DNA of 27,506 nt from a virus. The stretch is taken from positions 1 through 27,506 of IMG/VR virus record IMGVR_UViG_3300010158_000271. The stretch is one strand, 5' to 3'. The position numbers and the translations under genes are program-made. The notes beneath the pieces were generated by a model. It searched no databases, was not told where the DNA came from, and saw nothing but the letters and a program-made list of their open reading frames with translations. Positions 16,784 through 24,371 of the stretch are shown here, in pieces; positions within the stretch are counted from its first letter, which is position 1; each line of letters opens with the position of its first letter.

Positions 16784-17752
16784 ATGTCAAACTCAGACTT
16801 ATTAAAAGAAGCTATTGCTGATGCAAGAGCAGTAAAAGAAACAGCTATCGCTAACGCTAAATTAGCATTAGAAGAAGCTTTCCAACCAAGAATCCAATCT
16901 ATGATTTCTCAACGTTTAGAGGAAGAAGGAGAAGAAGAATTTGGAGATGAAGAAGAAATGCCAATAGATGGCGAAATGGAACCAGGTATAGAAGGCGGAG
17001 AAGACCGTGACTTAAACTTAGGTGGTCAAGCATATCACGTAGACAATGCAGGTGAAGCTTTGCCAGGACAAGAAACAGCACCAGAAGGTGAAGAATTTCC
17101 AGCAGAAGAAGAAGAACTAGTAGATGAATACGATTTATCAGAAATTTTACGTCAGTTAGATGAAGAAGAAGATGGATTAGAAGACACTCCTGAAGAAGAT
17201 GTAGCAGGAACGAGCAAAGAGCCATTCGGTTCACAAGAAGGCCCGGGTTCAGAAGATTTAGACGAAGAAATCGACATCGATGCTTTATTAGAAGAATTGA
17301 TGGGTGATGACAAAGAAGAAATGGAAGAATCTGATATGGATCATGATTTCAAAAGTCCTAAAGACAAAGAAGAAATTATGCAAGAAATTGCAGGATTAAA
17401 AAATGAATTAGAAGAAGCTTATAATGCTATTAAAATAATGAAGTCTAGCTTAAACGAAGTTAATATGCTTAATGCTAAATTATTATTTACTAATAAATTA
17501 TTTAAAGCTCATTCATTAAATGAATCACAAAAAATTAAAGTAATAGATACTTTCGATCGTGCTAGAACAATTAGAGAAGTTAAATTAGTTTATACTACTT
17601 TATCAGAATCATTTGCTAGTAAGAAAACTTTAGTAAGAGAATCTATTGCAAGTAAACCAGTTGCGTCAACAAGACCAGCTAAACAAATTATTTTATCTGA
17701 AGGCGATCAAATTGCTGCAAGATTTAAAAAATTAGCAGGTTTAGGTAAATAA
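16784..17752 (+). CDS. gp22: Prohead scaffold protein (T4 gp22-like)
   Basis: The 322-residue protein is the expected major scaffold, around which the shell forms and which gp21 later degrades. It has a helical N-terminus with LKE|A (7-10). A very acidic, Glu-rich stretch covers about 46-187. The conserved helical region is at 195-280, with LKNELEEAY, NMLNAKLLFTNKLFKAH and DRARTIREVKLVYTTLSE. The C-terminal tail ILSEGDQIAARFKKLAGLGK contains LSE|G (304-307). Position immediately before gp23 and this composition match gp22 of marine T4-like phages; T4 gp22 itself is 269 residues. RFKKLAG is shared with the upstream gene at 16016. The leader is A-rich with no Shine-Dalgarno sequence. Confidence 0.88.
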   Translation: MSNSDLLKEAIADARAVKETAIANAKLALEEAFQPRIQSMISQRLEEEGEEEFGDEEEMPIDGEMEPGIEGGEDRDLNLGGQAYHVDNAGEALPGQETAPEGEEFPAEEEELVDEYDLSEILRQLDEEEDGLEDTPEEDVAGTSKEPFGSQEGPGSEDLDEEIDIDALLEELMGDDKEEMEESDMDHDFKSPKDKEEIMQEIAGLKNELEEAYNAIKIMKSSLNEVNMLNAKLLFTNKLFKAHSLNESQKIKVIDTFDRARTIREVKLVYTTLSESFASKKTLVRESIASKPVASTRPAKQIILSEGDQIAARFKKLAGLGK

Positions 17753-17796
17753 TTAAATAATTAACAATTAAAAACAAAAAAACAAAATATATTACT

Positions 17797-19542
17797 ATGA
17801 GTAATTTAAATGCAATTCAAAAGATCGTTTCTTCTACGCAAGATAGATCATTCCAACTTTTAGAAGAATCTAAAGGTTTAATCAATAAATGGGGTAAAAC
17901 CGGTTTATTAGAAGGTGTTGATAGCGAGTATGATAAAGCTAGCATATCAATCTTATTAGAAAATCAAGCTAAGCAGTTAATCACTGAATCTAGCAGAACA
18001 GGTACAGCAGCTGGCGCAGAAGAATGGTCAGGTGTAGCTTTACCTTTAGTACGTCGTATTTTCAGCGAAATCGCTGCAAAAGACTTCGTTAGTGTTCAAC
18101 CAATGTCTTTACCATCAGGTCTAGTATTTTACTTAGATTTCAAATATGGTACTACAAACAATGCAGGTTTTTCTACTACAAATACTTCACAGTCACCAAG
18201 TAATCCTGGTTACCAAAACAATTCAGTATTTGGTGTTACAGAAAATACAGGTGATCCAAGCCAAGGTCTTTATGGTGCAGGTAGATTTGGGTATTCAATC
18301 AATACCGTTTCTAGTTCAGCATTAGTTTCAGGATCAACTCCTTCTAGTACTGCTTATGCAACTGGTTCACTTGTAGCATCTGATTACAATTATGATACAA
18401 GATTCTATAATACTTATTCTGCATCAATTGCAGCAGCAGCTTCAACCGTAAAAACAGTTACAATTTCTTCAGCATCAATTTCTAACTTTGATTTCGAAGG
18501 TATTAGATCATTTAACTTATCTGGTTCTGCTGGTGTAGTTACAGTATTCCCTCAGTTTACTAGAATAAACAGCGATAATTCACAAATTACTTTCGTAGTA
18601 TCAGCTTCAGCACCTGCAGCATTAGCAGGTATTAATGCAGCAGCAGGTATTACAGTATTCTACGCAGTTCAGCCTAGTGCTTACGGTCGTGGTGATTTTG
18701 AAGCTGGTGCAGTAAATAATGGCGGTTATTCTACTACAAATGCTGGTGCAGTTGATGTTAACGTTAACATTCCTGAAATCAACGTTGAATTACGTAGTGA
18801 GCCAATCGTTGCTAAGACTCGTAAATTAAAAGCTATCTGGACTCCAGAATTTGCTCAAGATTTAAATGCTTATCACGCTATCGATGCTGAGGCTGAATTA
18901 ACTTCAATGTTATCTGAATATATTTCTCAAGAAATTGATTTAGAAATTTTAGATATGTTGATTCAAAATGCAGTAACAGTTGATGCTTGGTCAGCAGTAT
19001 TAGGTACTACAGTAGATGTAAATGCAGCTGGTCAAACAGTATTAGTTTCTAGTGCTCAGACAGCAGCAGCTACGGGTGCATTCTACAATCAACAAACTTG
19101 GTTCCAAACTTTAGGAACTAAAATCCAAAAGGTATCTAACAAAATTCACCAAAAAACAATGCGTGGTGGTGCTAACTTCTTAGTTTGCTCTCCTGACGTT
19201 GCTACTATATTAGAATCTATCTCAGGTTATGCTGCAGATACTAATGGTGATAAAATGCAATTTGCGATGGGTGTACAAAAAGTTGGTATGATGAATAATC
19301 GTTTCCAAGTTTATAAAAATCCTTATATGTTAGAAAGCACTATTTTAATGGGTTACCGTGGTACTCAATTCTTAGAAACAGGTGCAGTTTATGCTCCTTA
19401 TGTTCCTTTGATTATGACTCCTTTGGTTTACGATCCAAATAACTTTACTCCTAGAAAAGGTGTAATGACACGTTATGCTAAGAAGATAGTTCGTCCAGAA
19501 TTTTATGGTTTGATTAGAATCACTGATTTAAACAGAATCTAA
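17797..19542 (+). CDS. gp23: Major capsid protein (T4 gp23-like)
   Basis: The 581-residue protein builds the hexamers of the head shell (HK97 fold). Recognisable blocks include ILLENQAKQLITE near 52-64, PLVRRIFSEIAAKDFVSVQP at about 83-102, the central ELRSEPIVAKTRKLKAIWTP, then YISQEIDLEILDMLI and a C-terminal MTPLVYDPNNFTPRKGV. I62-T63-E64|S65 fits the gp21 consensus almost exactly where T4 gp23 is cut after residue 65, so the mature protein probably starts at S65. Residues about 120-300 form a Gly/Ser/Ala/Thr-rich region that may be the insertion domain and explains the length above T4's 521. It lies 44 bases after the scaffold gene and is followed by a strong terminator. Confidence 0.95.
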   Translation: MSNLNAIQKIVSSTQDRSFQLLEESKGLINKWGKTGLLEGVDSEYDKASISILLENQAKQLITESSRTGTAAGAEEWSGVALPLVRRIFSEIAAKDFVSVQPMSLPSGLVFYLDFKYGTTNNAGFSTTNTSQSPSNPGYQNNSVFGVTENTGDPSQGLYGAGRFGYSINTVSSSALVSGSTPSSTAYATGSLVASDYNYDTRFYNTYSASIAAAASTVKTVTISSASISNFDFEGIRSFNLSGSAGVVTVFPQFTRINSDNSQITFVVSASAPAALAGINAAAGITVFYAVQPSAYGRGDFEAGAVNNGGYSTTNAGAVDVNVNIPEINVELRSEPIVAKTRKLKAIWTPEFAQDLNAYHAIDAEAELTSMLSEYISQEIDLEILDMLIQNAVTVDAWSAVLGTTVDVNAAGQTVLVSSAQTAAATGAFYNQQTWFQTLGTKIQKVSNKIHQKTMRGGANFLVCSPDVATILESISGYAADTNGDKMQFAMGVQKVGMMNNRFQVYKNPYMLESTILMGYRGTQFLETGAVYAPYVPLIMTPLVYDPNNFTPRKGVMTRYAKKIVRPEFYGLIRITDLNRI

Positions 19543-19563
19543 TTTTAGTTTAAGATAATAAAG

Positions 19564-19591
19564 AGAGGCAGAAGTAATTCTGCCTTTTTTT
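19564..19591 (+). terminator. Intrinsic terminator after the major capsid gene
   Basis: A 7-bp GC-containing stem, GGCAGAA (19567-19573) with TTCTGCC (19578-19584), closes a GTAA loop, which is a stable GNRA-type tetraloop in RNA. It is followed by seven T residues. It is the best terminator in the window and fits the end of the highly expressed capsid transcript. Confidence 0.88.
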
Positions 19592-19717
19592 ATGGCTATA
19601 CGTGCTATCTAAAGAACGATCTCCAAAAAGTGATATTATGATATATAATGTTAATTATAGTATGTAAAATAGCCGTATTACTTTCTATCATGGTAAATAT
19701 TTATATTAAATTAGTTA

Positions 19718-19725
19718 TATAAATA
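19718..19725 (+). promoter_or_regulatory. Candidate T4-type late promoter (TATAAATA)
   Basis: This is an exact TATAAATA with 30 bases between it and the phoH ATG, downstream of the capsid terminator. Spacing nearly equals that of the copy at 7500-7507. It is consistent with restart of late transcription here. AT-richness limits confidence. The rest of the 213-base gap contains no gene. Confidence 0.42.
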
Positions 19726-19755
19726 GTTATAAACCAAACCCAATCCTAAAATTTT

Positions 19756-20424
19756 ATGAAACCGGAAACCCGTGAAAGAAAGAACGAAATCAAATCGATT
19801 AATGCAATACAGTTAAACGAAGAACAAAAGGAAGCCAAAAGACTTATAATTGAAAATCAAATAGTTATAGTTACTGGGCGAGCTGGTAGTGGTAAGAGTT
19901 TAGTTTGTGCGCAGACAGCATTAGATTTCTTAAAGAAAAAACAAATAGCGTGTATTTATAATACTAGAGCAGCAGTTGAAGTAGGTAAGAGTTTAGGATT
20001 TTTACCTGGAGCATTAAATGAAAAATTTGATCCTTACATGGAAGCTCTTATTGAAAATTTAAACAAGTGTTGTTCTGATAAGACAGAAGTTCAAAAGCTA
20101 ATTCAAGATGAAAAAGTAAAGGCATTACCAATTCAGTTTATTAGAGGTAAGACAGTTGATGATGTTTTAATAGTAGAAGAAGCTCAAAATCTTACCAAAG
20201 CAGAAATGCTAGCCATCTTAACTAGATTAGGAAAGACAGGTAAAATAATTATAAACGGTGATAACGAGCAAACTGATATCAAGACTACCTCAGGAGAATT
20301 AAATGGATTAACTTATGCAATTGAATTATCTAAAAAAATAGATGAAATTAAATGGATTAAGTTAAAAGAGAACCATCGTTCAGATTTAGTAGGCAAAATA
20401 CTTGATTATGAATATGGAAACTAA
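19756..20424 (+). CDS. phoH: PhoH-like P-loop ATPase
   Basis: The 222-residue ATPase has PhoH-family hallmarks in order: Walker A VTGRAGSGKSLV (39-50), TRAAVEVGKSLGFLPG (70-85), EKFDPYMEAL (89-98), Walker B VLIVEEAQNLT (137-147), LTRLGKTGKIIINGDNEQTD (155-174) and a C-terminal ENHRSDLVGKIL. PhoH-like proteins are common in marine phages; ATPase or helicase activity on RNA is proposed for the family, and the phage role is unknown. The family's usual TRPAVEVG motif has Ala for Pro here. The gene sits between the capsid terminator and the neck genes. Its last 11 bases overlap the next short gene. Confidence 0.92.
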   Translation: MKPETRERKNEIKSINAIQLNEEQKEAKRLIIENQIVIVTGRAGSGKSLVCAQTALDFLKKKQIACIYNTRAAVEVGKSLGFLPGALNEKFDPYMEALIENLNKCCSDKTEVQKLIQDEKVKALPIQFIRGKTVDDVLIVEEAQNLTKAEMLAILTRLGKTGKIIINGDNEQTDIKTTSGELNGLTYAIELSKKIDEIKWIKLKENHRSDLVGKILDYEYGN

Positions 20425-20575
20425 CAAAAGATATGAAATTAGTATAACCGTTAATGATATACCTATTATAGTAAAACTTCAAAGACCTAATCTAGAATAC
20501 ATCGATAAGTATTTTGAAAATTTAGCTGGCGAAGATAATGAGTATATCATTAATTATATAAAAGAATTAACATGA
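20414..20575 (+). CDS. Short hypothetical protein (53 aa) overlapping phoH
   Basis: The ATG at 20414 lies inside the end of phoH (11-base overlap). The protein, METNKRYEISITVNDIPIIV then KLQRPNLEYIDKYFENLAG, is acidic with a beta-hairpin-like start and helical end. Its TGA overlaps the next start in an ATGA, which supports translational coupling. No family is recognised. The long open frame in a compact phage region and the coupled arrangement suggest a real gene. It could act with PhoH or be an assembly helper; that is not shown. Confidence 0.6.
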   Translation: METNKRYEISITVNDIPIIVKLQRPNLEYIDKYFENLAGEDNEYIINYIKELT

Positions 20576-20751
20576 TAATAACAGATGAAGCATTAGCAAA
20601 TGCCTTAGCAGAAATGAAACAGCAAGGATTTGAAATTGGTAAAGTATATTCCAATCCTTACGCAACGTCATTTAAGCCTGATACAGAAACAGAATCTCCA
20701 ATAACTAAAAAGTTAAGAGAGGCTGAAGAATTACGTAATAAAGAGTCTTAA
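20572..20751 (+). CDS. Short hypothetical protein (59 aa), ATGA-coupled
   Basis: It starts at 20572 in an ATGA overlap with the preceding gene's stop. The protein (MIITDEALANALAEMKQQGF, then EIGKVYSNPYATSFKPD) has an amphipathic N-terminal helix, a Tyr/Pro-containing middle and a charged C-terminal helix (KKLREAEELRNKES). It has no recognised family. A hairpin follows 3 bases after the stop, so phoH and the two short genes look like one transcription unit. Confidence 0.6.
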   Translation: MIITDEALANALAEMKQQGFEIGKVYSNPYATSFKPDTETESPITKKLREAEELRNKES

Positions 20752-20754
20752 TGA

Positions 20755-20783
20755 TAAAATAGTCCTTAATTGGGACTATTTTA
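20755..20783 (+). terminator. 11-bp hairpin, probable terminator before the neck genes
   Basis: A perfect 11-bp stem, TAAAATAGTCC (20755-20765) with GGACTATTTTA (20773-20783), encloses a 7-base loop. The 3' arm contains TTTT, but the following sequence is ACTGTTTA, so the T tract is weak. It closes the phoH unit. Confidence 0.6.
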
Positions 20784-20819
20784 CTGTTTATACATAATTA
20801 TATAAAAGAGAATACTACT

Positions 20820-21986
20820 ATGAGTGGATTAACTATCGATATTGCGATATGGCAAGGATTACCTATTGGAACAGCATCAGGGTCTACTCCATTTGGATAT
20901 TTTGATTCTGACGCGCAATTTTTATCAGATGCGCCTAAAGTTGCAGACTTTTGTGCAAGAAGATTAGGATATCCTATGATGGATGTAGAGCTTCAATCTG
21001 GATCATTCTTTGCTTGTTTCGAGCAAGCTACATCAGAGTTTGGAAATATCATTAACGAATATAATGTTGTTGATAATTTTATTAATCTTCAAGGATCTTC
21101 AATAGGTACTACAACAAATATATCTCAAACAAATATTGCTCCGAACTTAGGAAGAGTACTTCAAATAGCTAAAGAATATGGTTCTGAAGCAGGTGTAGGA
21201 GGAAGATTAGCTTGGAAAACAGGTTCATTAAGTATATATACAGGACAACAAAATTATAATATTAATACTTTATTTAGGGATATAGTTCATCCTAGTGAAA
21301 GTATTGAAATTAAAAGAATATTTCATGATGGCCCTCCCGCTATTGTAAGATACTTTGATCCTTTCGTAGGAACAGGTATGGGGTCACAACAAATGCTGCA
21401 ATCTTTTGGTTGGGGAAGTTATTCTCCAGGAGTATCATTTTTAATGATGCCAATGTATTCTGATTTATTAAGATTACAAGCAATTGAATTTAATGACCAA
21501 ATAAGAAGGTCATCATATTCATTTGAATTAATTGGTAATCAATTAAAGTTATTTCCTATACCGACATACGATTTTAAATTGTTCTTTCAATATATATTAG
21601 AGTCAGATAGAAGTTCATTAAGTAATATTACTACATCAGGAGTTGTTTCTGATATGAGTAATGCTCCATTCCTTAAACTTCAATATACTAAAATAAATGA
21701 TATTGGAAAGCAATGGATATTAAAGCATACTTTAGCATTAGCAAAGGAAACTTTAGGCAATGTTCGTAATAAATATTCATCAATCCCTATTCCAAATTCA
21801 GAAATAACCCTTAATGGACAGGATTTAGTAAGCCAAGGAAGGGAAGAGCAAACAACATTAGTAGAACAATTAAGAGCAACGTTAGATAAAGTATCGCGTC
21901 AAGCTCAATTGGAAAAACAAAAAAGCGAGAATGATTCTATTATCGAAACTTTAAACAAGATACCTCTCAAAATTTATGTGGGGTAG
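20820..21986 (+). CDS. Neck protein, gp13-like candidate
   Basis: The 388-residue structural protein contains CARRLGYPMMDVELQ (about 45-59), a type of block seen in gp13-like head-completion proteins. The C-terminal region, with QWILKHTLALAKETLGNVRN then YSSIPIPNSEITLNGQDLV, resembles gp13-like neck proteins of marine T4-like phages as I recall them. It ends in a helical EQTTLVEQLRATLDKVSRQ. gp13 and gp14 join the filled head to the tail. Marine relatives encode these proteins near the capsid genes, which supports the call. A TATATAAAAGAG sequence lies just upstream of the ATG. Homology is judged from memory of short motifs, so the number assignment is tentative while the structural call is firm. 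Confidence 0.65.
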   Translation: MSGLTIDIAIWQGLPIGTASGSTPFGYFDSDAQFLSDAPKVADFCARRLGYPMMDVELQSGSFFACFEQATSEFGNIINEYNVVDNFINLQGSSIGTTTNISQTNIAPNLGRVLQIAKEYGSEAGVGGRLAWKTGSLSIYTGQQNYNINTLFRDIVHPSESIEIKRIFHDGPPAIVRYFDPFVGTGMGSQQMLQSFGWGSYSPGVSFLMMPMYSDLLRLQAIEFNDQIRRSSYSFELIGNQLKLFPIPTYDFKLFFQYILESDRSSLSNITTSGVVSDMSNAPFLKLQYTKINDIGKQWILKHTLALAKETLGNVRNKYSSIPIPNSEITLNGQDLVSQGREEQTTLVEQLRATLDKVSRQAQLEKQKSENDSIIETLNKIPLKIYVG

Positions 21987-21996
21987 AAATAATACT

Positions 21997-22359
21997 ATGA
22001 AAATAAAAAAGATACTTAAAGAAGAGCAACTTGATTTTTATGAGTGTATGATAATCGTGAAGGTTAAATCAGAAAAAACTCAATTATCAGATGCATACGA
22101 TGAAATTCGTGCAGTACCTTATATCGTAACTGCGCAACCAAAGCATTCAGATCAAGTAGAAAAAAGAAATAATGCTATATATGATTACGCTCAATTAAAG
22201 ATTAAGTTTTTATCATATAAAGGAGATCCTTTAGCTTCATTATTTGATATTAAAGAAACTGCTACAAAAGGATTGGGCGATTCTATGAAATATAAAGTGT
22301 ATGGTTTAGTAGGCTTTATAGTTAGAGAAGATACAATACAATTAATAGAGAAAAAATAA
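21997..22359 (+). CDS. Hypothetical small protein in the neck cluster
   Basis: I choose the ATG at 21997 (120 residues) over the in-frame ATG at 21976. The later start follows the previous stop by 10 bases and begins MKIKKILKEEQ, a common start style for proteins of this phage group. The earlier one would overlap the previous gene. The protein alternates strands and helices (YECMIIVKVK, DAYDEIRAVPYIVTA, YDYAQLKIKFL, KYKVYGLVGFIV), suggesting a small alpha/beta fold of ferredoxin-like type. It has no recognised family or catalytic motif. Position suggests an assembly or connector role. Confidence 0.65.
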   Translation: MKIKKILKEEQLDFYECMIIVKVKSEKTQLSDAYDEIRAVPYIVTAQPKHSDQVEKRNNAIYDYAQLKIKFLSYKGDPLASLFDIKETATKGLGDSMKYKVYGLVGFIVREDTIQLIEKK

Positions 22360-22362
22360 ATA

Positions 22363-22887
22363 ATGTCATTATTCGGATCAGCGCGAGACGCATCATTAAT
22401 TACACAAATAAACAGAGAATTAGTTTATAAGTTAGTAGATACTGAGGTAGGTTATTATAAATTTGCCTTAGATCAATCTCGTGTTAATTTATATGGTGAA
22501 GGTGTATCTAAAATATATTATCAACCAGTTAAAGTTCCTATATATATTAATAGAAGTCCTAATGATGCAATTCAAACCGATGCAGGTATTGATGCTGCAG
22601 TAGCAATTGAATTCTATATTTTAAAAGATTCAATGTTAGTTTTAAATTTAGTACCGGAGATTGGTGATGTTATTAATTGGGATGATAAGTATTACGAAAT
22701 TGATAATACAACGGAAAATCAGTACTTTGCTGGTAAAAATCCCGATACTTGGGTTAAGGGTGGTAATTTTGGTGCTTCATTATCATTTATATGTAATGGT
22801 CATCAAATGAGAGAATCGCAACTTCAATTATTGGATTTGAATTATGGAGTTAATAAGGAGGATTATGATCTTCCACTTAATATTTAA
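22363..22887 (+). CDS. Neck protein, gp14-like candidate
   Basis: The 174-residue protein contains VGYYKFALDQSRVNLYGEG (about 29-47), VKVPIYINR and LVPEIGDVINWDDKYYEID (about 96-114). The YGE.. and GDVI.W..KYYEI blocks resemble those I recall in gp14-like neck proteins of marine T4-like phages. gp14 joins gp13 to close the head-tail junction. It is shorter than T4 gp14 (256). It sits 3 bases after the previous gene and 5 bases before the next, in a compact neck/tail-completion operon. Confidence 0.6.
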   Translation: MSLFGSARDASLITQINRELVYKLVDTEVGYYKFALDQSRVNLYGEGVSKIYYQPVKVPIYINRSPNDAIQTDAGIDAAVAIEFYILKDSMLVLNLVPEIGDVINWDDKYYEIDNTTENQYFAGKNPDTWVKGGNFGASLSFICNGHQMRESQLQLLDLNYGVNKEDYDLPLNI

Positions 22888-22892
22888 AATAA

Positions 22893-24053
22893 ATGGCAAA
22901 GCAAATTACAAAGCGTCAAAACCAATATAGAGATAATATTAATCCTACCGAGCGTGTAAACCAGGTAAAAACGGATGAATCGTTAAGGGCAGTCAAGATT
23001 GGTTTATATGATGTAGATGCTGCTATTAAATGGCATCTAGAAAATGTTATTAACGTACAAATAAATACAAACCAAGGATCTAAAAAAGTCCCTGTAATAT
23101 TTGCTACTCCAGAAAAATGGAGCGGCGTGCAAACTCAAGGATTTTTAAGAGATAATAACGATAAGATAATGGCTCCTGTAATAGTTATTAACAGAACAGG
23201 ATTCGAGCAAAGACAAGATTATGTAAAGAATGATGTATTGAAGAATGAAGGCAATCAATGGGTATTTGAAAGAAAATATTCTCAGAAGAATAAATATACT
23301 CCCTTTGATATTTTAACTAATACTGTTCCTATAAGAGAATTTTATGCTTTAGATATTCCTAGATTTATTCATGTAACGTACGATATTATTTGTTGGACAG
23401 AGTTCTTAGAGCAAATGAATGATTTAACAGAACAAATTATGTTTTTTAATGGTACGGCATTTGGAGATACACAAAAATTCCCAACAATAATATCAGCCCC
23501 GTCATTTGAATTAAGTAATGAAATTGGTAATGATAGATTTGTAAAAGCAAAGTTTTCATTTACAACTAAAGCATATTTAATAAATGAGGATGCAAGAAAT
23601 AGACCTTCCATTCAAAAATTAATACCACCAAATAAAGTAGTTGTTAATTTCTTTGAATCAACGACGTTATTAGATTCTGCTACTGTAAGCTCTGGAAGAT
23701 CAACAGCAGTAGCAATCGGACAAGGAAGTGGCGGAACTACTAAAATACCTAATATAAGTCAATTGGTATATGCTTATTTAAATACTGCTATTACTAAACA
23801 AGCATCATCAATAACAATACCAAATACAGCAATATTCTCTCCAGCAAATATACTTCAACCACCTGCGCTATCAGGATTACCTGCTACAACAGTTAATGAT
23901 TTTACATTCTTTATAAACGGTCAGTATGTTCCATCTTCTTTAGTAACATTAACGGAAGTAGGTACGACAGTAACATTAGTATTTAATACGACATCATTAG
24001 GATATGTATTAGAAGCAGATGATGAGGTAATAGCAATTGGTAAATGGGCATAA
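22893..24053 (+). CDS. Tail-completion / sheath-terminator candidate (gp15-like) with C-terminal extension
   Basis: In the 386-residue protein, the first 250 residues hold VPVIFATPEKWSGVQTQGF, KIMAPVIVINRTGFEQRQD, REFYALDIPRFIHVTYDI and FVKAKFSFTTKAYLI. This is the arrangement I associate with gp15-like proteins that cap the tail and contact the neck. Residues after about 300 form an added beta domain (FTFFINGQYVPSSLVTLTEV, then ADDEVIAIGKWA) that looks like an appended surface module. Order after gp13- and gp14-like genes supports the call. T4 gp15 is 272 residues, so the extension explains the extra length. Another tail protein remains possible. Confidence 0.58.
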   Translation: MAKQITKRQNQYRDNINPTERVNQVKTDESLRAVKIGLYDVDAAIKWHLENVINVQINTNQGSKKVPVIFATPEKWSGVQTQGFLRDNNDKIMAPVIVINRTGFEQRQDYVKNDVLKNEGNQWVFERKYSQKNKYTPFDILTNTVPIREFYALDIPRFIHVTYDIICWTEFLEQMNDLTEQIMFFNGTAFGDTQKFPTIISAPSFELSNEIGNDRFVKAKFSFTTKAYLINEDARNRPSIQKLIPPNKVVVNFFESTTLLDSATVSSGRSTAVAIGQGSGGTTKIPNISQLVYAYLNTAITKQASSITIPNTAIFSPANILQPPALSGLPATTVNDFTFFINGQYVPSSLVTLTEVGTTVTLVFNTTSLGYVLEADDEVIAIGKWA

Positions 24054-24064
24054 ATAATTAAGAT

Positions 24065-24283
24065 ATGGCGCGATTAAAATTAAAACAAGTATTATCTAAT
24101 CTTCAATATAATTCATCTACTGACCAACTTATATTAACTGGCTCTACTAATCCGTCATTTATAGTATCTGGATCTGTAATAGTAACGTCAACACCGACAG
24201 TATCAGGATCATTAACTATTAATGGATATGATACATTTGGAGATAATAGTACTCCGACATCGATTGATTTAGGTACATTCTAA
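24065..24283 (+). CDS. Small fibre-type protein (72 aa)
   Basis: The 72-residue product begins MARLKLKQVLSNLQYNSSTD and continues in Ser/Thr/Gly beta repeats (VSGSVIVTSTP, TVSGSLTING). It ends DTFGDNSTPTSIDLGTF. The SGS-spaced strands are like those in the long fibre encoded next, suggesting a trimeric fibre or collar piece. It lies 11 bases after the gp15-like gene and 88 bases before the long fibre gene. No enzyme motif is visible. It could be a fibre adaptor. Confidence 0.6.
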   Translation: MARLKLKQVLSNLQYNSSTDQLILTGSTNPSFIVSGSVIVTSTPTVSGSLTINGYDTFGDNSTPTSIDLGTF

Positions 24284-24335
24284 TACTTAGTAAAATAATT
24301 ATAGTATAATACCAACGTTGTAGATATTTATTATT

Positions 24336-24351
24336 GTAATTATATAATTAC
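24336..24351. repeat. 16-bp perfect palindrome upstream of the long fibre gene
   Basis: GTAATTATATAATTAC equals its own reverse complement and lies 20 bases before the fibre ATG, in an 88-base gap. It could be an operator or a cruciform/hairpin leader. Being almost wholly A/T it could easily arise by chance. Confidence 0.25.
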
Positions 24352-24371
24352 TTTTAATAATTTATTCGCAA

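Noticed and set aside
16899-17234. 111-codon minus-strand frame, very Leu-rich
   Set aside because: It is the complement of the GAA/GAG-rich acidic stretch of the scaffold gene, which gives Leu-rich antisense by composition.
16571-19755. Gaps of exactly 213 bases on both sides of gp22-gp23
   Set aside because: The sequences are unrelated apart from a short AT-rich word, so equal length is coincidence.
21976-21996. Earlier start (MWGRNNT...) for the small neck-cluster gene
   Set aside because: It would overlap the previous gene, and the ATG at 21997 gives a typical MKIKKILKEE start in the shared ACTATGA context.
24301-24371. Short gene or RNA in the 88-base gap before the fibre gene
   Set aside because: No start-stop frame of useful length and no stable structure apart from an A/T palindrome.
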